Shown here: in pieces, positions 17,057 through 26,131 of the stretch
How positions within the stretch are numbered: position 1 is the first letter of the stretch
Layout: each line of letters starts with the position of its first letter
Assembly (NCBI RefSeq): GCF_029167205.1
Contig: NZ_JARFPL010000007.1
Coordinates: 15,532-79,531 of the forward strand
DNA: 64,000 bases
Direction: 5' to 3'
DNA from: Methanocrinis alkalitolerans
Lineage (GTDB): Archaea; Halobacteriota; Methanosarcinia; Methanotrichales; Methanotrichaceae
Notes under the pieces: model-generated
What the model was told of the DNA's origin: nothing
What the model saw: the letters and a program-made list of their open reading frames with translations, nothing else
Database searches by the model: none
Program-made: the position numbers and the translations under genes

Positions 17057-18277
17057 CTAATTTGGCCATCCTTCATCCCGCTCCACCATCATACCCATCA
17101 GCCGCCACCCCTCGACCGTCCCGCACCCGCCCCGGGCCCCCTCCTCCTCGCTGAAGGCCTTCATATCGTCGGGCTCGATTCCCGAGCCGATCATAGCGAA
17201 GGGGACGGGCTCGTCGGTGTGGGTCCTGATGGAGAGGGGGGTCGGGTGGTCGGGGAGGACGGCGACCCGCCACTCATGATCGGACCTCTCCAGCCCCGCC
17301 AGGACCGGGCCGACGACCCGCTCGTCGAAGCGGCGGATCGCCTCGATCTTACCGTCGAGAAGGCCGTCGTGGCTCATCTCGTCGGGGGCCTCGACGTGGA
17401 GGAAGACGAAGTCGACCCGTTCGAGGGCGTTGAGGCAGGCCGCCACCTTCCCCTCGTAGTCGGTGTCGAGGACGCCGGTCGCGCCGGGCACGTCTATCAC
17501 CTCGAGGCCTGCATAGACCCCCATCCCCTTCAGGAGGTCGACGGCGGAGATGACCGCCCCTTCCATCCCCCATATATCGCGGAACTTCGGCATCGACGGC
17601 GCCTTCCCCTGCCCCCAGAGCCAGATCATGTTCGCGGGGCTCTTGCCCTCTTTTGCGCGCTGGAGGTTGACGGGATGCTTTTCGAGGACGGGGACCGATG
17701 ACTCCATCATATCCCGAAGAGCGGCGGAGCCCTCTCCTCTCGGGAGGTGGCCGTCGATCGGCTGGCCTGTGATGTCGTGGGGAGGGGTGCAGATCGCCTT
17801 TAGCCCTTCGTCGCCGCCCTGGACGAGGAGGTTTCGATAGCTTACGCCGGGGTGGAGCCTGGTGGCGGGTCGGGCCTTCTTGAGGGCCTCGATCAGCTCC
17901 CGCCCCTCCTCGGAGGTGATGTGCCCGGCGCTGTAGTCGACCATGATCCTTCGATCTCGGTCGACGGTGACGAGGTTACACCGGAAGGCGACGTCTTCTG
18001 GGCCGAGAGGAACGCCCATCGCCGCCGCCTCCAGGGGGGCGCGGCCGCTGTAGTACCTCTTTGGGTCGTAGCCCATCACCGAGAGGTTCGCGATGTCGCT
18101 TCCCGGCGGCATCCCCGGCGGGACGTTAGCGGCGAGGCCGCCCTTCCCATCTCGGGCTATCCTGTCCATGTTGGGGGTCTCTGCCGCCGCGAGGGGGGTC
18201 TTTCCGTCGAGCACATCGATGGGATGGTCCGCCATCCCGTCTCCCAGAAGTATCACCAGCTTCATCTTCGTCTCCAT
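17057..18277 (-). CDS. apgM: 2,3-bisphosphoglycerate-independent phosphoglycerate mutase, archaeal type
   Basis: 406 aa; ATG 18265 gives the usual N-terminus MKLVILLGDGMADHP. Alkaline-phosphatase-fold metal and catalytic features include the Asp of GDGMAD, the catalytic-Ser region PGSDIANLSVMGYDP, HVEAPDEMSHDG and the late VLPDHPTP. The enzyme interconverts 2- and 3-phosphoglycerate, used for gluconeogenesis in methanogens. Full length and intact. Confidence 0.94.
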   Translation of the reverse strand: METKMKLVILLGDGMADHPIDVLDGKTPLAAAETPNMDRIARDGKGGLAANVPPGMPPGSDIANLSVMGYDPKRYYSGRAPLEAAAMGVPLGPEDVAFRCNLVTVDRDRRIMVDYSAGHITSEEGRELIEALKKARPATRLHPGVSYRNLLVQGGDEGLKAICTPPHDITGQPIDGHLPRGEGSAALRDMMESSVPVLEKHPVNLQRAKEGKSPANMIWLWGQGKAPSMPKFRDIWGMEGAVISAVDLLKGMGVYAGLEVIDVPGATGVLDTDYEGKVAACLNALERVDFVFLHVEAPDEMSHDGLLDGKIEAIRRFDERVVGPVLAGLERSDHEWRVAVLPDHPTPLSIRTHTDEPVPFAMIGSGIEPDDMKAFSEEEGARGGCGTVEGWRLMGMMVERDEGWPN

Positions 18278-18374
18278 CTCCAGGATTTTGGCCCGCGATC
18301 GTCTCCGATCAGATCGTCATGACCTTCAAAGCCGCATCGTCCGCGTTTCCGTCCGTCTCCTTATCAGACCTCTT

Positions 18375-19106
18375 CTAAAAGAAAGAGGTGCTCATCCCGC
18401 CTTCCGCCTTCGCCTCTTCTGCCTTCTTCTTGGCCCTCGCCTTCCTCTCGGCCTCGGGCATCTCCTCTTCTTCCCGCCTCCTCTTCTCCTCCCTCTCCAT
18501 CCGGGCCAGGTGGTGGTTTAAGACTTTTGCCAGCTGGTTCAGCTTCGTCCTCTGGCACGTGGCGCCTCTGGTCACCCCGTAGACGATGTCGACGACCGTC
18601 CCCAGGGTCTCGACCTTGTTCCTTGGGGGCTTCACCAGCCTCGTCTTCACCCCCACCTTCGCGAAGTCCTCGAAGTCTACAGGGCTCTGGCATACGATCA
18701 CTGCCGGGACCTCCGCCAGGGCCAGAACGTCCTTCGCCTTGTAGACGACGTGAGACCTGATGTTGCCGAGGTGGATGACTGCGATCTTATGCCTCTCGAT
18801 CTGCTCGATCTCCTTGGGGGTGAGGCCAAAGGTGGGGCCGAAGCCCTTGGAGGCCGAAGGGAAGCTGTCGGGGACCCCCGCTCCCGCCTCCAGGACGAGG
18901 ACGCTCGTCTGGATTCCCTCCCGTCGGAGGCCGTAGGTGATCTCGCAGACGGGCTTGGTTATGTGCCTCCGCCCCGGGGACATGGCGATGGCGATCACGT
19001 CTGGTCTGGAGGCCTCGGAGAGGGTTCCGCGCTGGGCGAGGCCGCCGCCCTTGGCAAGCCCCATGCTCTCTCGGCAATCCACAACCTGGGTCGTCCTGCC
19101 GATCAT
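18375..19106 (-). CDS. mcrC: McrC-type protein (methyl-coenzyme M reductase operon protein C)
   Basis: 243 aa. TTQVVDCRESMGLAKGGGLA, then QRGTLSEASRPDVIAIAMSP, GRRHITKPVCEITYGLRREG and PVDFEDFAKVGVKTR are the McrC signature. McrC is a component of the ATP-dependent complex that reduces the nickel cofactor F430 of methyl-coenzyme M reductase. Family members are about 200 aa; this one has an added C-terminal tail of about 40 residues rich in Glu, Lys and Arg (helical, charged). It is not next to mcrBDGA here. The related marker protein 7 is the main alternative, but the N-terminus fits McrC better. Confidence 0.83.
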   Translation of the reverse strand: MIGRTTQVVDCRESMGLAKGGGLAQRGTLSEASRPDVIAIAMSPGRRHITKPVCEITYGLRREGIQTSVLVLEAGAGVPDSFPSASKGFGPTFGLTPKEIEQIERHKIAVIHLGNIRSHVVYKAKDVLALAEVPAVIVCQSPVDFEDFAKVGVKTRLVKPPRNKVETLGTVVDIVYGVTRGATCQRTKLNQLAKVLNHHLARMEREEKRRREEEEMPEAERKARAKKKAEEAKAEGGMSTSFF

Positions 19107-19201
19107 GAGAATTCATTCGGAGTCTAATCCATATAGCCTTTGCCTGCCCTTTTTTTCCGTCCGGCCGCTTTCTTTAAGCCGCATGGCGGATATGGGCGAA
19201 T

Positions 19202-20002
19202 ATGCTCTCTTTTGTCGGACTGGGGCTCTACGACGAGATGGACGTATCGGTGAAGGGGCTGGAGGCCATCAGGGACGCGGATCTGGTATATGCGGAGTTC
19301 TACACCTCTCACCTCGCCGGCGCCACCCCGGAGAGGCTAGCAGAATTCTACGGAAAAGAGGTCCGGATCCTGAGCCGGGAGGAGGTGGAGGTGGACCCAG
19401 AAGGGTGGATCGGCGAAGCCCGGGAGAAGAATGTCGCCTTCCTGGTGGGAGGAGACCCCATGATCTCGACGACCCATCTGGACCTCCGGCTCCGGGCCCT
19501 CAGGATGGGGATCGTGACCCGGATCATCCACTCCTCCTCCATCGTCACCGCCGTCTCCGGCCTCACCGGCCTTCAGAACTACCGGTTCGGAAGGTCCACA
19601 TCGATACCGTACCCCTACGTTGCGGGGAGCAAGAGGATCGTCGCCACGAGCCCCTATGACGTCGTCGTCGAGAACCTCCACCGGGACCTTCACACCCTCC
19701 TCTTCCTGGACATCCAGCCGGATAGATACATGACCGCGGGAGAGGGGGCGGCCCTCCTCCTGGAGATGGAGGAGATCGCCGGGGAGAGCCAGCTCAACGC
19801 ATCCTTAGGCGTCGGCGTCGCTCGTGCGGGATCCGACGATGCCGTCGTCATCGCCGACTGGCTCCCAAGGCTCGCAGACCGCGACTTCGGGGGGCCCCTT
19901 CACATCCTCGTCGTCCCCGGAAGGCTTCACTTCATGGAGGCCGAGGGGCTGGTGGCCCTGGCAGGAGCTCCGCCGGAGATCCTGGATGGTGCAGAGCCCT
20001 GA
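19202..20002 (+). CDS. dph5: Diphthine synthase
   Basis: 266 aa. SFVGLGLYDEMDVSVKGLEA and FLVGGDPMISTTH are the tetrapyrrole-methylase-fold motifs of Dph5. The region SSSIVTAVSGLTGLQNYRFG is also typical. It methylates the modified histidine of elongation factor 2 on the way to diphthamide. Divergent from mcrC, with a 95-base intergenic region containing TATA-like sequence for both. Confidence 0.95.
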   Translation: MLSFVGLGLYDEMDVSVKGLEAIRDADLVYAEFYTSHLAGATPERLAEFYGKEVRILSREEVEVDPEGWIGEAREKNVAFLVGGDPMISTTHLDLRLRALRMGIVTRIIHSSSIVTAVSGLTGLQNYRFGRSTSIPYPYVAGSKRIVATSPYDVVVENLHRDLHTLLFLDIQPDRYMTAGEGAALLLEMEEIAGESQLNASLGVGVARAGSDDAVVIADWLPRLADRDFGGPLHILVVPGRLHFMEAEGLVALAGAPPEILDGAEP

Positions 20003-20008
20003 CCGGGA

Positions 20009-20020
20009 AAGCTTTAATAA
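20009..20020 (+). promoter_or_regulatory. TATA box of the RHH-queDCE operon
   Basis: AAGCTTTAATAA, about 50 nt before the TTG start of the RHH gene. Confidence 0.5.
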
Positions 20021-20068
20021 TCCTCTGATATTCTTGCAATAATACCTGAAGATTACTGGAGGATTACA

Positions 20069-20251
20069 TTGCCCAAGATATCGGTGGAGATTCCGCAACA
20101 CATCATAGACGACGTCAACTGCCACGTAGGCGACGACGGAAAGTTCGTCAACTTCTCCGACGCCGTCAGGACTGCCCTGAGGAAGATGCTCGACCAGCTC
20201 GACGAGATAGACCGCCGCCAGGGGAGGCTGAGGGAGGGCGATGGAGGATGA
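20069..20251 (+). CDS. Ribbon-helix-helix DNA-binding protein
   Basis: 60 aa from TTG 20069. PKISVEIPQHIIDDVNCHVG, then NFSDAVRTALRKMLDQLDEI, is a CopG/NikR-type ribbon-helix-helix domain with no ligand domain. It is the first gene before queD with a 4-base ATGA overlap (20248-20251), so it may be an autoregulator of the 7-deazaguanine operon or simply co-transcribed. Confidence 0.82.
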   Translation: MPKISVEIPQHIIDDVNCHVGDDGKFVNFSDAVRTALRKMLDQLDEIDRRQGRLREGDGG

Positions 20252-20598
20252 AGATGGGTCTATCCCTGGAGTTCGACGCCGCCCACCGCCTCCCCGGCTA
20301 CGACGGCAAGTGTGCGCAAATCCACGGCCACACCTACGACGTTGAGGTGATCCTTGAAGGGCCGGTGGACGAAGAGACGGGATTTCTCCTGGACTTCTAC
20401 GATCTGAAGCGCATCTTAAAATCGGTCCTGGATGAGCTGGACCACCGGGATCTGAACGGTATCCTCGACAACCCCACCGCCGAGAGGATCGCAGAATACA
20501 TCAAGGCCGGCCTGGAGAGCCGCCTCCTCGAATCCCACGCCAGACTCGTCTCGGTGAAGCTCTGGGAGGGGAGGAACAAATGGGTGATGACCGAATGA
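20248..20598 (+). CDS. queD: 6-carboxytetrahydropterin synthase QueD
   Basis: 116 aa. The zinc ligands are visible in FDAAHRLPGY and QIHGHTYDVEV, with FYDLKRILKSVLDELDHRDLN and NPTAERIAEYI following. QueD converts dihydroneopterin triphosphate-derived substrate to carboxytetrahydropterin for preQ0. Its start overlaps the RHH stop, and its end overlaps queC by 19 bases. In Archaea the end product is archaeosine in tRNA. Confidence 0.94.
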   Translation: MKMGLSLEFDAAHRLPGYDGKCAQIHGHTYDVEVILEGPVDEETGFLLDFYDLKRILKSVLDELDHRDLNGILDNPTAERIAEYIKAGLESRLLESHARLVSVKLWEGRNKWVMTE

Positions 20599-21272
20599 GG
20601 CCGAAGGCGGTCTGCCTCTGTTCTGGAGGGCTCGACTCCACCGTGGCGGCGGCCAAGGCGTTGGATGAGGGCTTCGAGATCTCCATCATCCACATCCTCT
20701 ACGGCCAGAAGGCTGAGGGGAGGGAAGAAAGGGCTGTCCAGGAGATCGCGAAGGCCCTCGGCGCATCCGAGGTCAGGTTCGCGAGGACTGACCTCTTCTA
20801 TAACCATGCACCTCTGACGACCGCCGGCTCACCCATCCCCACCGGGGACGAAGTGGATATCAGAGGCCCGAAGCCGACGCCTTCCACCTGGGTCTACTGC
20901 AGAAACCTCGTCTTCGGGTCGATGGCGGCGGCCTACGCCGAGGAGATCGGAGCCGAGGGGATCTACGTCGGATTCAACGCAGAAGAGGGGGAGTCCTATC
21001 CGGACAACAGGCCGAAGTTCGTCGACCGGTTCAACCTCCTCCTGGAGAAGTCTGTAGCCTCCTTCAGCCGGCCCCCGAAGATCGAGGCCCCCCTCCTCCA
21101 CCTCTATAAGCCCGGCATCGTCAGGATGGGGGCGGAGCTGGGGGCGCCCATGGCCCTGACATGGTCCTGCTACCGGGAGGGGACGGTCCACTGCGGAGAG
21201 TGCGAATCCTGTCAGCATCGGAGGCGTGGATTTATGGAGGCCGGGGTCGATGATCCCACTGTATACCGATGA
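20580..21272 (+). CDS. queC: 7-cyano-7-deazaguanine synthase QueC
   Basis: 230 aa. The PP-loop ATP motif is CSGGLDSTVAAAKAL. The zinc site near the C-terminus is CYREGTVHCGECESC. QueC makes preQ0 from carboxydeazaguanine using ATP and ammonia. A GGGAGGGGAGG site precedes ATG 20580. It overlaps queE. Confidence 0.95.
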   Translation: MGDDRMRPKAVCLCSGGLDSTVAAAKALDEGFEISIIHILYGQKAEGREERAVQEIAKALGASEVRFARTDLFYNHAPLTTAGSPIPTGDEVDIRGPKPTPSTWVYCRNLVFGSMAAAYAEEIGAEGIYVGFNAEEGESYPDNRPKFVDRFNLLLEKSVASFSRPPKIEAPLLHLYKPGIVRMGAELGAPMALTWSCYREGTVHCGECESCQHRRRGFMEAGVDDPTVYR

Positions 21273-22017
21273 GGTCGGCGTCCTCGCCGAGATCTTCTCC
21301 TCGTTTCAGGGAGAGGGCCCCCTCGTCGGAAGGAGGCAGGTCTTCGTCAGGACAGCTGGCTGCAACCTCTCCTGCTCCTACTGTGATTCGGCGAAGTCCC
21401 GGCGCGAGGTCAAATTTTGCGAGGTGGAACGCGATCCTGGATCGGGCCTTCTCCTGCGGAGGAATAATCCCGTCACCTCGAGCTGGGCGAATGAGGAGAT
21501 CCTCGGCCTCTGGGCTTCCGGAACTCACAGCGTATCGATAACAGGGGGCGAGCCCCTCTGCCAGCCGGAGTTCGCAGCGGCCCTGGCGAGATGCTGCGCC
21601 GCCGAGGGCCTCCCCGTATATTTCGAGACGAACGGCTTTTCAGAGAGACGCTTCTTGAGGGTCGTCGACCGGATCGACTTTGCGGCCGTCGACGTTAAGC
21701 TTCCAAGCCACAGGGCCTGCCCTCCTGCAGACTGGCTCCGTCTGGTCGAGAACGAGCTTGGCTGCATCAAGGCCGCTTCCAGGGCGGGGGCGGTCACCAT
21801 CGCCAAGGTCGTGATCCTCGAATCGACGCCCATCGAAGAGATCGACCGGCTATGCCCCCGCCTTGAGGGGGTGGAGGCGACGTTTGTACTCCAGCCAGCT
21901 TCGGGGATAGGAAGGCCGTCCCCAGAGAAGCTGATGCTCATCCACCAGGCTGCATCGGAGCATCGAGGAGATGTTTTGGTCATACCCCAGGCCCACAAGA
22001 TGATGGGGGTTCTCTGA
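21250..22017 (+). CDS. queE: 7-carboxy-7-deazaguanine synthase QueE (radical SAM)
   Basis: 255 aa from ATG 21250, behind a GGAGG site at 21236-21240; GTG 21226 is an alternative. The radical-SAM cluster motif is CNLSCSYC (CX3CX2C), preceded by SFQGEGPLVGRRQVFVRTAG and followed by SITGGEP. QueE performs the ring contraction giving carboxydeazaguanine. It completes the queDCE pathway with its two upstream neighbours. Confidence 0.94.
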   Translation: MIPLYTDEVGVLAEIFSSFQGEGPLVGRRQVFVRTAGCNLSCSYCDSAKSRREVKFCEVERDPGSGLLLRRNNPVTSSWANEEILGLWASGTHSVSITGGEPLCQPEFAAALARCCAAEGLPVYFETNGFSERRFLRVVDRIDFAAVDVKLPSHRACPPADWLRLVENELGCIKAASRAGAVTIAKVVILESTPIEEIDRLCPRLEGVEATFVLQPASGIGRPSPEKLMLIHQAASEHRGDVLVIPQAHKMMGVL

Positions 22018-22108
22018 GATCTCCGGGCCGGAGAAGACGACTTTGCGGATGATGAGGGCCCACAATGATGGAGGATCTCCTTCTCCTCCGCCCTCCTCAT
22101 CTCCTCGA

Positions 22109-22486
22109 TCAGAAGGATATCTCTTCGTCCTTCCTTTCTTCGATCCTTTCCTTCACCATATGCATCCGCTTCTCGGCGTTCTTATCGTACATCTCCCTGT
22201 AGCGATCGGATCGGTCGTTCTTCTCCCACCTCGAAATTCTCCGGTCGAGGGCCTCGAACATGTACTTCTCCGCCGCCTTGACGGTATCGAGATCACCGCG
22301 GAGGACGAGGATCTCCCTCTCTTCGGTCTCGCCGTCCAAAATGCCGACCTTGGCGTTCCGCCTGACGGGATCCAGCTCGAACTTGTCCACCAGATCCTGG
22401 ATTACGCTCAAGGGCATCCCGATGGGTATCGCCAGGTCGTAGAGCCCGGTCAGATCTTCTCTATCATCAATTTCAGCTTCGGCCAT
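22109..22486 (-). CDS. Conserved-looking hypothetical protein, 125 aa
   Basis: I do not recognise it. The N-terminal half (LYDLAIPIGMPLSVIQDLVD, then NAKVGILDGETEEREILVLRGD) looks like a compact alpha/beta domain. The C-terminal 50 residues are very rich in Lys, Arg and Glu (SRWEKNDRSDRYREMYDKNA) and probably form one long helix. A GAGGTGAT site lies before ATG 22486. Single gene, convergent with queE. Confidence 0.72.
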   Translation of the reverse strand: MAEAEIDDREDLTGLYDLAIPIGMPLSVIQDLVDKFELDPVRRNAKVGILDGETEEREILVLRGDLDTVKAAEKYMFEALDRRISRWEKNDRSDRYREMYDKNAEKRMHMVKERIEERKDEEISF

Positions 22487-22688
22487 CCCAATATCACCTC
22501 CTGGTCCTCATCCCTTGAAGATTTAAGTCTGTCGAAAGGCCGGTGCCTACCCTTCAGTCCCTCGTGGTCGGGTCGGACCTGAAGGCGGGATGCAGAAAGA
22601 TGCGTATGCGGCGAGCCGATATCTCCTTCTTTCCAATCCCCTTCTAGGGAAACTGTTATTAAGGGGTGGCTCAATCAGAAAAGCTGCC

Positions 22689-22766
22689 GGGCCCGTAGCT
22701 TAGCATGGTTGGAGCGCACGGCTGATAACCGTGAGGTCACGCGTTCGAATCGCGTCGGGCCCACCA
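22689..22766 (+). tRNA. tRNA-Ile (GAT)
   Basis: Acceptor arms GGGCCCG (22689-22695) and CGGGCCC (22756-22762) pair fully. The anticodon GAT is at 22724-22726 in loop CTGATAA. The T-loop TTCGAAT is present. The discriminator A is followed by an encoded CCA (22764-22766). No intron. Confidence 0.96.
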
Positions 22767-22870
22767 GAAACCAATTTTTCCTTTATTTACCTCATTTCGA
22801 GGACTATTCATCTCAGCCCCCCCGAGGATCCCTCATAATGAGGATCCCTCATATTAAGGGGGGTCATTCA

Positions 22871-23323
22871 TTACGGGCTGGATATATCACCCATGAGGGT
22901 TGTGTTCATGACGTAGTCGAAGCCGAAGGCCGGGGTCCCGCACCAGCCCGCATGTTCGAGGATCCCCATGAAACAGACCCCAATGAGCTTCTGGTGCTCG
23001 ATCTTTCCGAGGAGGGCGGCCATCTCCTCGATCGTCACACCGATCTTGGGCATCGCCATCCCTCCCAGGATCACCACCACGTCGGCGTCGGGACTGGTGG
23101 CTTCTCCCAGCTCCATCCCGTACTCTGTTGCCACGAGCTTCCTCGTCTTATCCGCCTCGAGGCCCGGCACAAAGGCGAGCCTCTTCTCCCTGATGGGGAA
23201 GGCGAGGAACGCTGCGAAAGGGGTGCAAAAACCGGGAGTACCGACAAAGGTGATGCTCTCGTCGTCCTTAACCAGATCCCTAAATCCGTTCAGCATTCCT
23301 CCAAGTCCCACAACTTCTGTCAT
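22871..23323 (-). CDS. DUF2124 family protein
   Basis: 150 aa from ATG 23323 (MTEVVGLGGMLNGFRDLV); the frame is open to TTG 23413, but that would lie upstream of the likely promoter. ITFVGTPGFCTPFAAFLAFP and VVVILGGMAMPKIGV fit DUF2124, a methanogen-enriched family of unknown function. A late CFMGILEHAGWCGTPAFGFDY segment has two cysteines. Divergent from aglB across a symmetrical promoter. Confidence 0.75.
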   Translation of the reverse strand: MTEVVGLGGMLNGFRDLVKDDESITFVGTPGFCTPFAAFLAFPIREKRLAFVPGLEADKTRKLVATEYGMELGEATSPDADVVVILGGMAMPKIGVTIEEMAALLGKIEHQKLIGVCFMGILEHAGWCGTPAFGFDYVMNTTLMGDISSP

Positions 23324-23365
23324 CTTCTTCACAAAATCCCTCCGATACCCGATAGACGCTCCAAA

Positions 23366-23382
23366 GGTTTTAAGCTTTAACC
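23366..23382. promoter_or_regulatory. Bidirectional TATA element between DUF2124 and aglB
   Basis: GGTTTTAAGCTTTAACC is nearly its own reverse complement and can serve as a TATA box in both directions. Expected starts are near 23398 (plus) and 23345 (minus). Confidence 0.5.
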
Positions 23383-23404
23383 CCGCTTCAAAATGTTTAT
23401 CTGG

Positions 23405-26131
23405 ATGGAACAAGTTTCTTCCGGCACGATGACCAAGAAATCGGTGAAGGAGAAAAAGAAGGGGGCGGAGGGGAAGGATCTACCCGCCCCGAAGAGGCGG
23501 GTTCTGGAGCGGGTCCCCGACCTTTACGTCTACGCGGGCCTGGTTTTCGTCTTCCTCTTTTCGCTCTACCTGAGGGTCTATCGACCCATGCCCCGCGTCT
23601 TCGTCGGAGATGCCGTCCTATTCGACGGCAACGACCCATGGTATCACATGATGCTGGCCAAGAGCACCGTCCTCAACTTCCAGAGGCCGTGGTTCGATCC
23701 GCTCACGTTCTTTCCAGAGGGGACGGCCATCCATTTCGGCCCCTTCATGAGCTGGGGGATCGCCGTCCTCTCTTACATCACAGGGCTCGGAAACCCCAGC
23801 ATGCACACCGTCGAGGTGGTGGGTGCGGTCTTCCCCGCCATCCTGGGGGCCCTTCTCGTCTTCCCCGTCTACTTCTTAGGGCGGGAGCTGGGGGGTCGGG
23901 CGGCTGGATTGATAGCAGCGGTCATGATCGCCGTTCTGCCGGGCCAGCTCCTCTCTCGATCGGTGATCGGGTTCACCGACCACCACGTTGCAGAGGTCCT
24001 CTTCAGCGCCACGGCGATCCTGTTCTTCATCCTGGCGGTCAGGTCTGGCTCAGGCAAACTCACCTTTGCCACCCTCCGAGGCCGGGATCTCGCAGAAGTA
24101 AAACGGCCGCTCCTCTATGCTATTCTGGCGGGCCTCTTCCTGGGGCTTTACATAGACTCCTGGGCGGCGGGTCATGTCTTCGTGGGTTTCATCCTCGCCT
24201 TCGTCGCCATCCAGAGCACAGTCGACCATCTGAGGGGGAGGAACGTGGATCATCTCGCGATCGTGACGGCGATCGCCTTCTTGATCGCCCTCATTTTGGT
24301 CCTTCCCTTCGTCAGGGTGCAGAACGGGTTCAGTCCCGTCTATTACTCCCTATTTCAGCCGGTGATCCTGATCATGGGGATATTATTCGTGCTCTTCCTC
24401 TCCTTCGTCTCGACGGAGCTGGGCAAGAGGCGGATGGAGAGGCGCTACTTCCCGTTGGTCATAATCGGGTCCATCGCCGTCGTCTTTGTGGTCCTCGCAG
24501 TGGCGGTCCCTCAGTTCACGGGAACCCTCATGTCGGGCTTGAAGATATTCCAGCCCTATACGGGAGGAGCGGCCACCATATCAGAGGCCTCCACGATACT
24601 GGAGAGGTACGGGGTCCAGAGGAACTTCCCCGGGTTAATATCCATCCTTTCTCCCATGTGGCTCACCCTTCTGGCCCTGCCCCTCCTCCTCCGTCGATAC
24701 CTCCGAGATGAAGGTAGGAGCGGAGATATGCTCATCTTGGTCTGGACGGTGATGATGCTCTCCCTCACCCTGGCTCAGAACCGGTTCGCATACTACTACG
24801 CCGTCAACGTAGCCTTCCTCACCGGGTACCTGGGATCGGTCCTTCTGGAGAAGACCCGATTTTCGGAGGTGGAGTGCGCCATCGTCAGGATGGCGAGAGG
24901 GTCGTCGAAGGAGGAGTTAGACCGGAACCGTCTTCTGATGAACGCAGGAGCCGTCGTCATCGTGGCAGCCCTCTTCGTCTATCCAGCCATGTTCGGGGCG
25001 GTCCAGGGGGTTTCGATCGGGAGCTTCCAATCGGAGCGGCATGTCAATCCCATCGGATCCGATTGGTACGATTCCCTGGTATGGCTCCGAGAGAACACCC
25101 CCTATCCGGGGATGGATCTCTACGCCATCTATGAAAGGCCCCCGGCGGGCGAGAGGTTTGCTTACCCCGATTCTGCCTATGGGACCATCTCCTGGTGGGA
25201 CTACGGCCACTGGATCGAGACCATCGGCCACCGGTTGCCGAACTCTAACCCCTTCCAGCAAGGGATAGGGAATAGAGAGACCGAGAGACCCGGATCGTCC
25301 CCCTTCTTCCTCGCCCAGACCGAGGCCGAGGCCGAGGCGGTCCTGGCCGCCCTTGACGTCGACATGTCCCCCTACTCCAACGCACGGTACGTGGTCACCG
25401 ACGTCGAGATGGCCATGGGCAAGTTCCACGCCATGGCTGCCTGGTCCAACATATATCCAGGCGAGTTCCAGTTCAGCTACTGGCAGGACGGCCAGCCGAT
25501 CACCATATACAGGACCCCCTACTTCCGAAGTATGGTGGCCAGGCTCCACTTCTTCGACGGGACCGAGGCTGAAGTTCAGGAGGGGTGGACCGTAGCCTTC
25601 CGCTCTGACGGCGCGGGGGGCATCTCCGTCGAGCCTCAGAAGAGATCTCGAGACTACCAGGAGCTCCTCGATAGCGTCGACGAGAGCCTCCAGCGGGGGT
25701 ACGCTGCGGCGGAGGTCGTCTCCCAAAGCCCCATCATGACCTCAGTCCCCCTGGAGGCCCTCAGCCATTACAGGCTCGTCTACGAGTCCCAGTCCTCCGT
25801 CACCACCAGCGGCCAGAAGTACGTCAAGATCTTCGAGCACGTTCCTGGAGCGACGATCTCCGGGGAGGCCTCCCCCGGTACGGAAGCGGTCATCTCCGTT
25901 CCCATCACCACCAACCGCGGGAGAAGCTTCGTCTACAAGCAGTCTACAGTCGCGGACTCTGATGGCGAGTTCTCCCTCGTCGTCCCCTACTCCACGGAAG
26001 GTCCAGAAGATTGGTCCACCAACTTCGAGACCGGACCTGCTGGGCCCTATACCCTCCAGGTTGGAGCTGTCCGGTACGACGTCCGGGTCCCTGAAGGGGC
26101 CGTCATCGTCGGGAGTTCGATCGAGATATGA
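23405..26131 (+). CDS. aglB: Oligosaccharyltransferase AglB (STT3 family)
   Basis: About 908 aa; possible starts are ATG 23393, 23405 and 23429, and the last two fit the promoter better. An N-terminal polybasic stretch precedes about 12 membrane segments. The first-loop motif is DGNDPWYHM (about residue 77). The catalytic WWDYG motif is in TISWWDYGHWIE (about 598), with a DK-type motif DVEMAMGKF after it. The C-terminal 100 residues look like an Ig-like extracellular domain. AglB transfers lipid-linked glycans to Asn of exported proteins; substrates probably include the S-layer and surface proteins in this window. The end overlaps the creatininase gene by 4 bases. Confidence 0.95.
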   Translation: MEQVSSGTMTKKSVKEKKKGAEGKDLPAPKRRVLERVPDLYVYAGLVFVFLFSLYLRVYRPMPRVFVGDAVLFDGNDPWYHMMLAKSTVLNFQRPWFDPLTFFPEGTAIHFGPFMSWGIAVLSYITGLGNPSMHTVEVVGAVFPAILGALLVFPVYFLGRELGGRAAGLIAAVMIAVLPGQLLSRSVIGFTDHHVAEVLFSATAILFFILAVRSGSGKLTFATLRGRDLAEVKRPLLYAILAGLFLGLYIDSWAAGHVFVGFILAFVAIQSTVDHLRGRNVDHLAIVTAIAFLIALILVLPFVRVQNGFSPVYYSLFQPVILIMGILFVLFLSFVSTELGKRRMERRYFPLVIIGSIAVVFVVLAVAVPQFTGTLMSGLKIFQPYTGGAATISEASTILERYGVQRNFPGLISILSPMWLTLLALPLLLRRYLRDEGRSGDMLILVWTVMMLSLTLAQNRFAYYYAVNVAFLTGYLGSVLLEKTRFSEVECAIVRMARGSSKEELDRNRLLMNAGAVVIVAALFVYPAMFGAVQGVSIGSFQSERHVNPIGSDWYDSLVWLRENTPYPGMDLYAIYERPPAGERFAYPDSAYGTISWWDYGHWIETIGHRLPNSNPFQQGIGNRETERPGSSPFFLAQTEAEAEAVLAALDVDMSPYSNARYVVTDVEMAMGKFHAMAAWSNIYPGEFQFSYWQDGQPITIYRTPYFRSMVARLHFFDGTEAEVQEGWTVAFRSDGAGGISVEPQKRSRDYQELLDSVDESLQRGYAAAEVVSQSPIMTSVPLEALSHYRLVYESQSSVTTSGQKYVKIFEHVPGATISGEASPGTEAVISVPITTNRGRSFVYKQSTVADSDGEFSLVVPYSTEGPEDWSTNFETGPAGPYTLQVGAVRYDVRVPEGAVIVGSSIEI

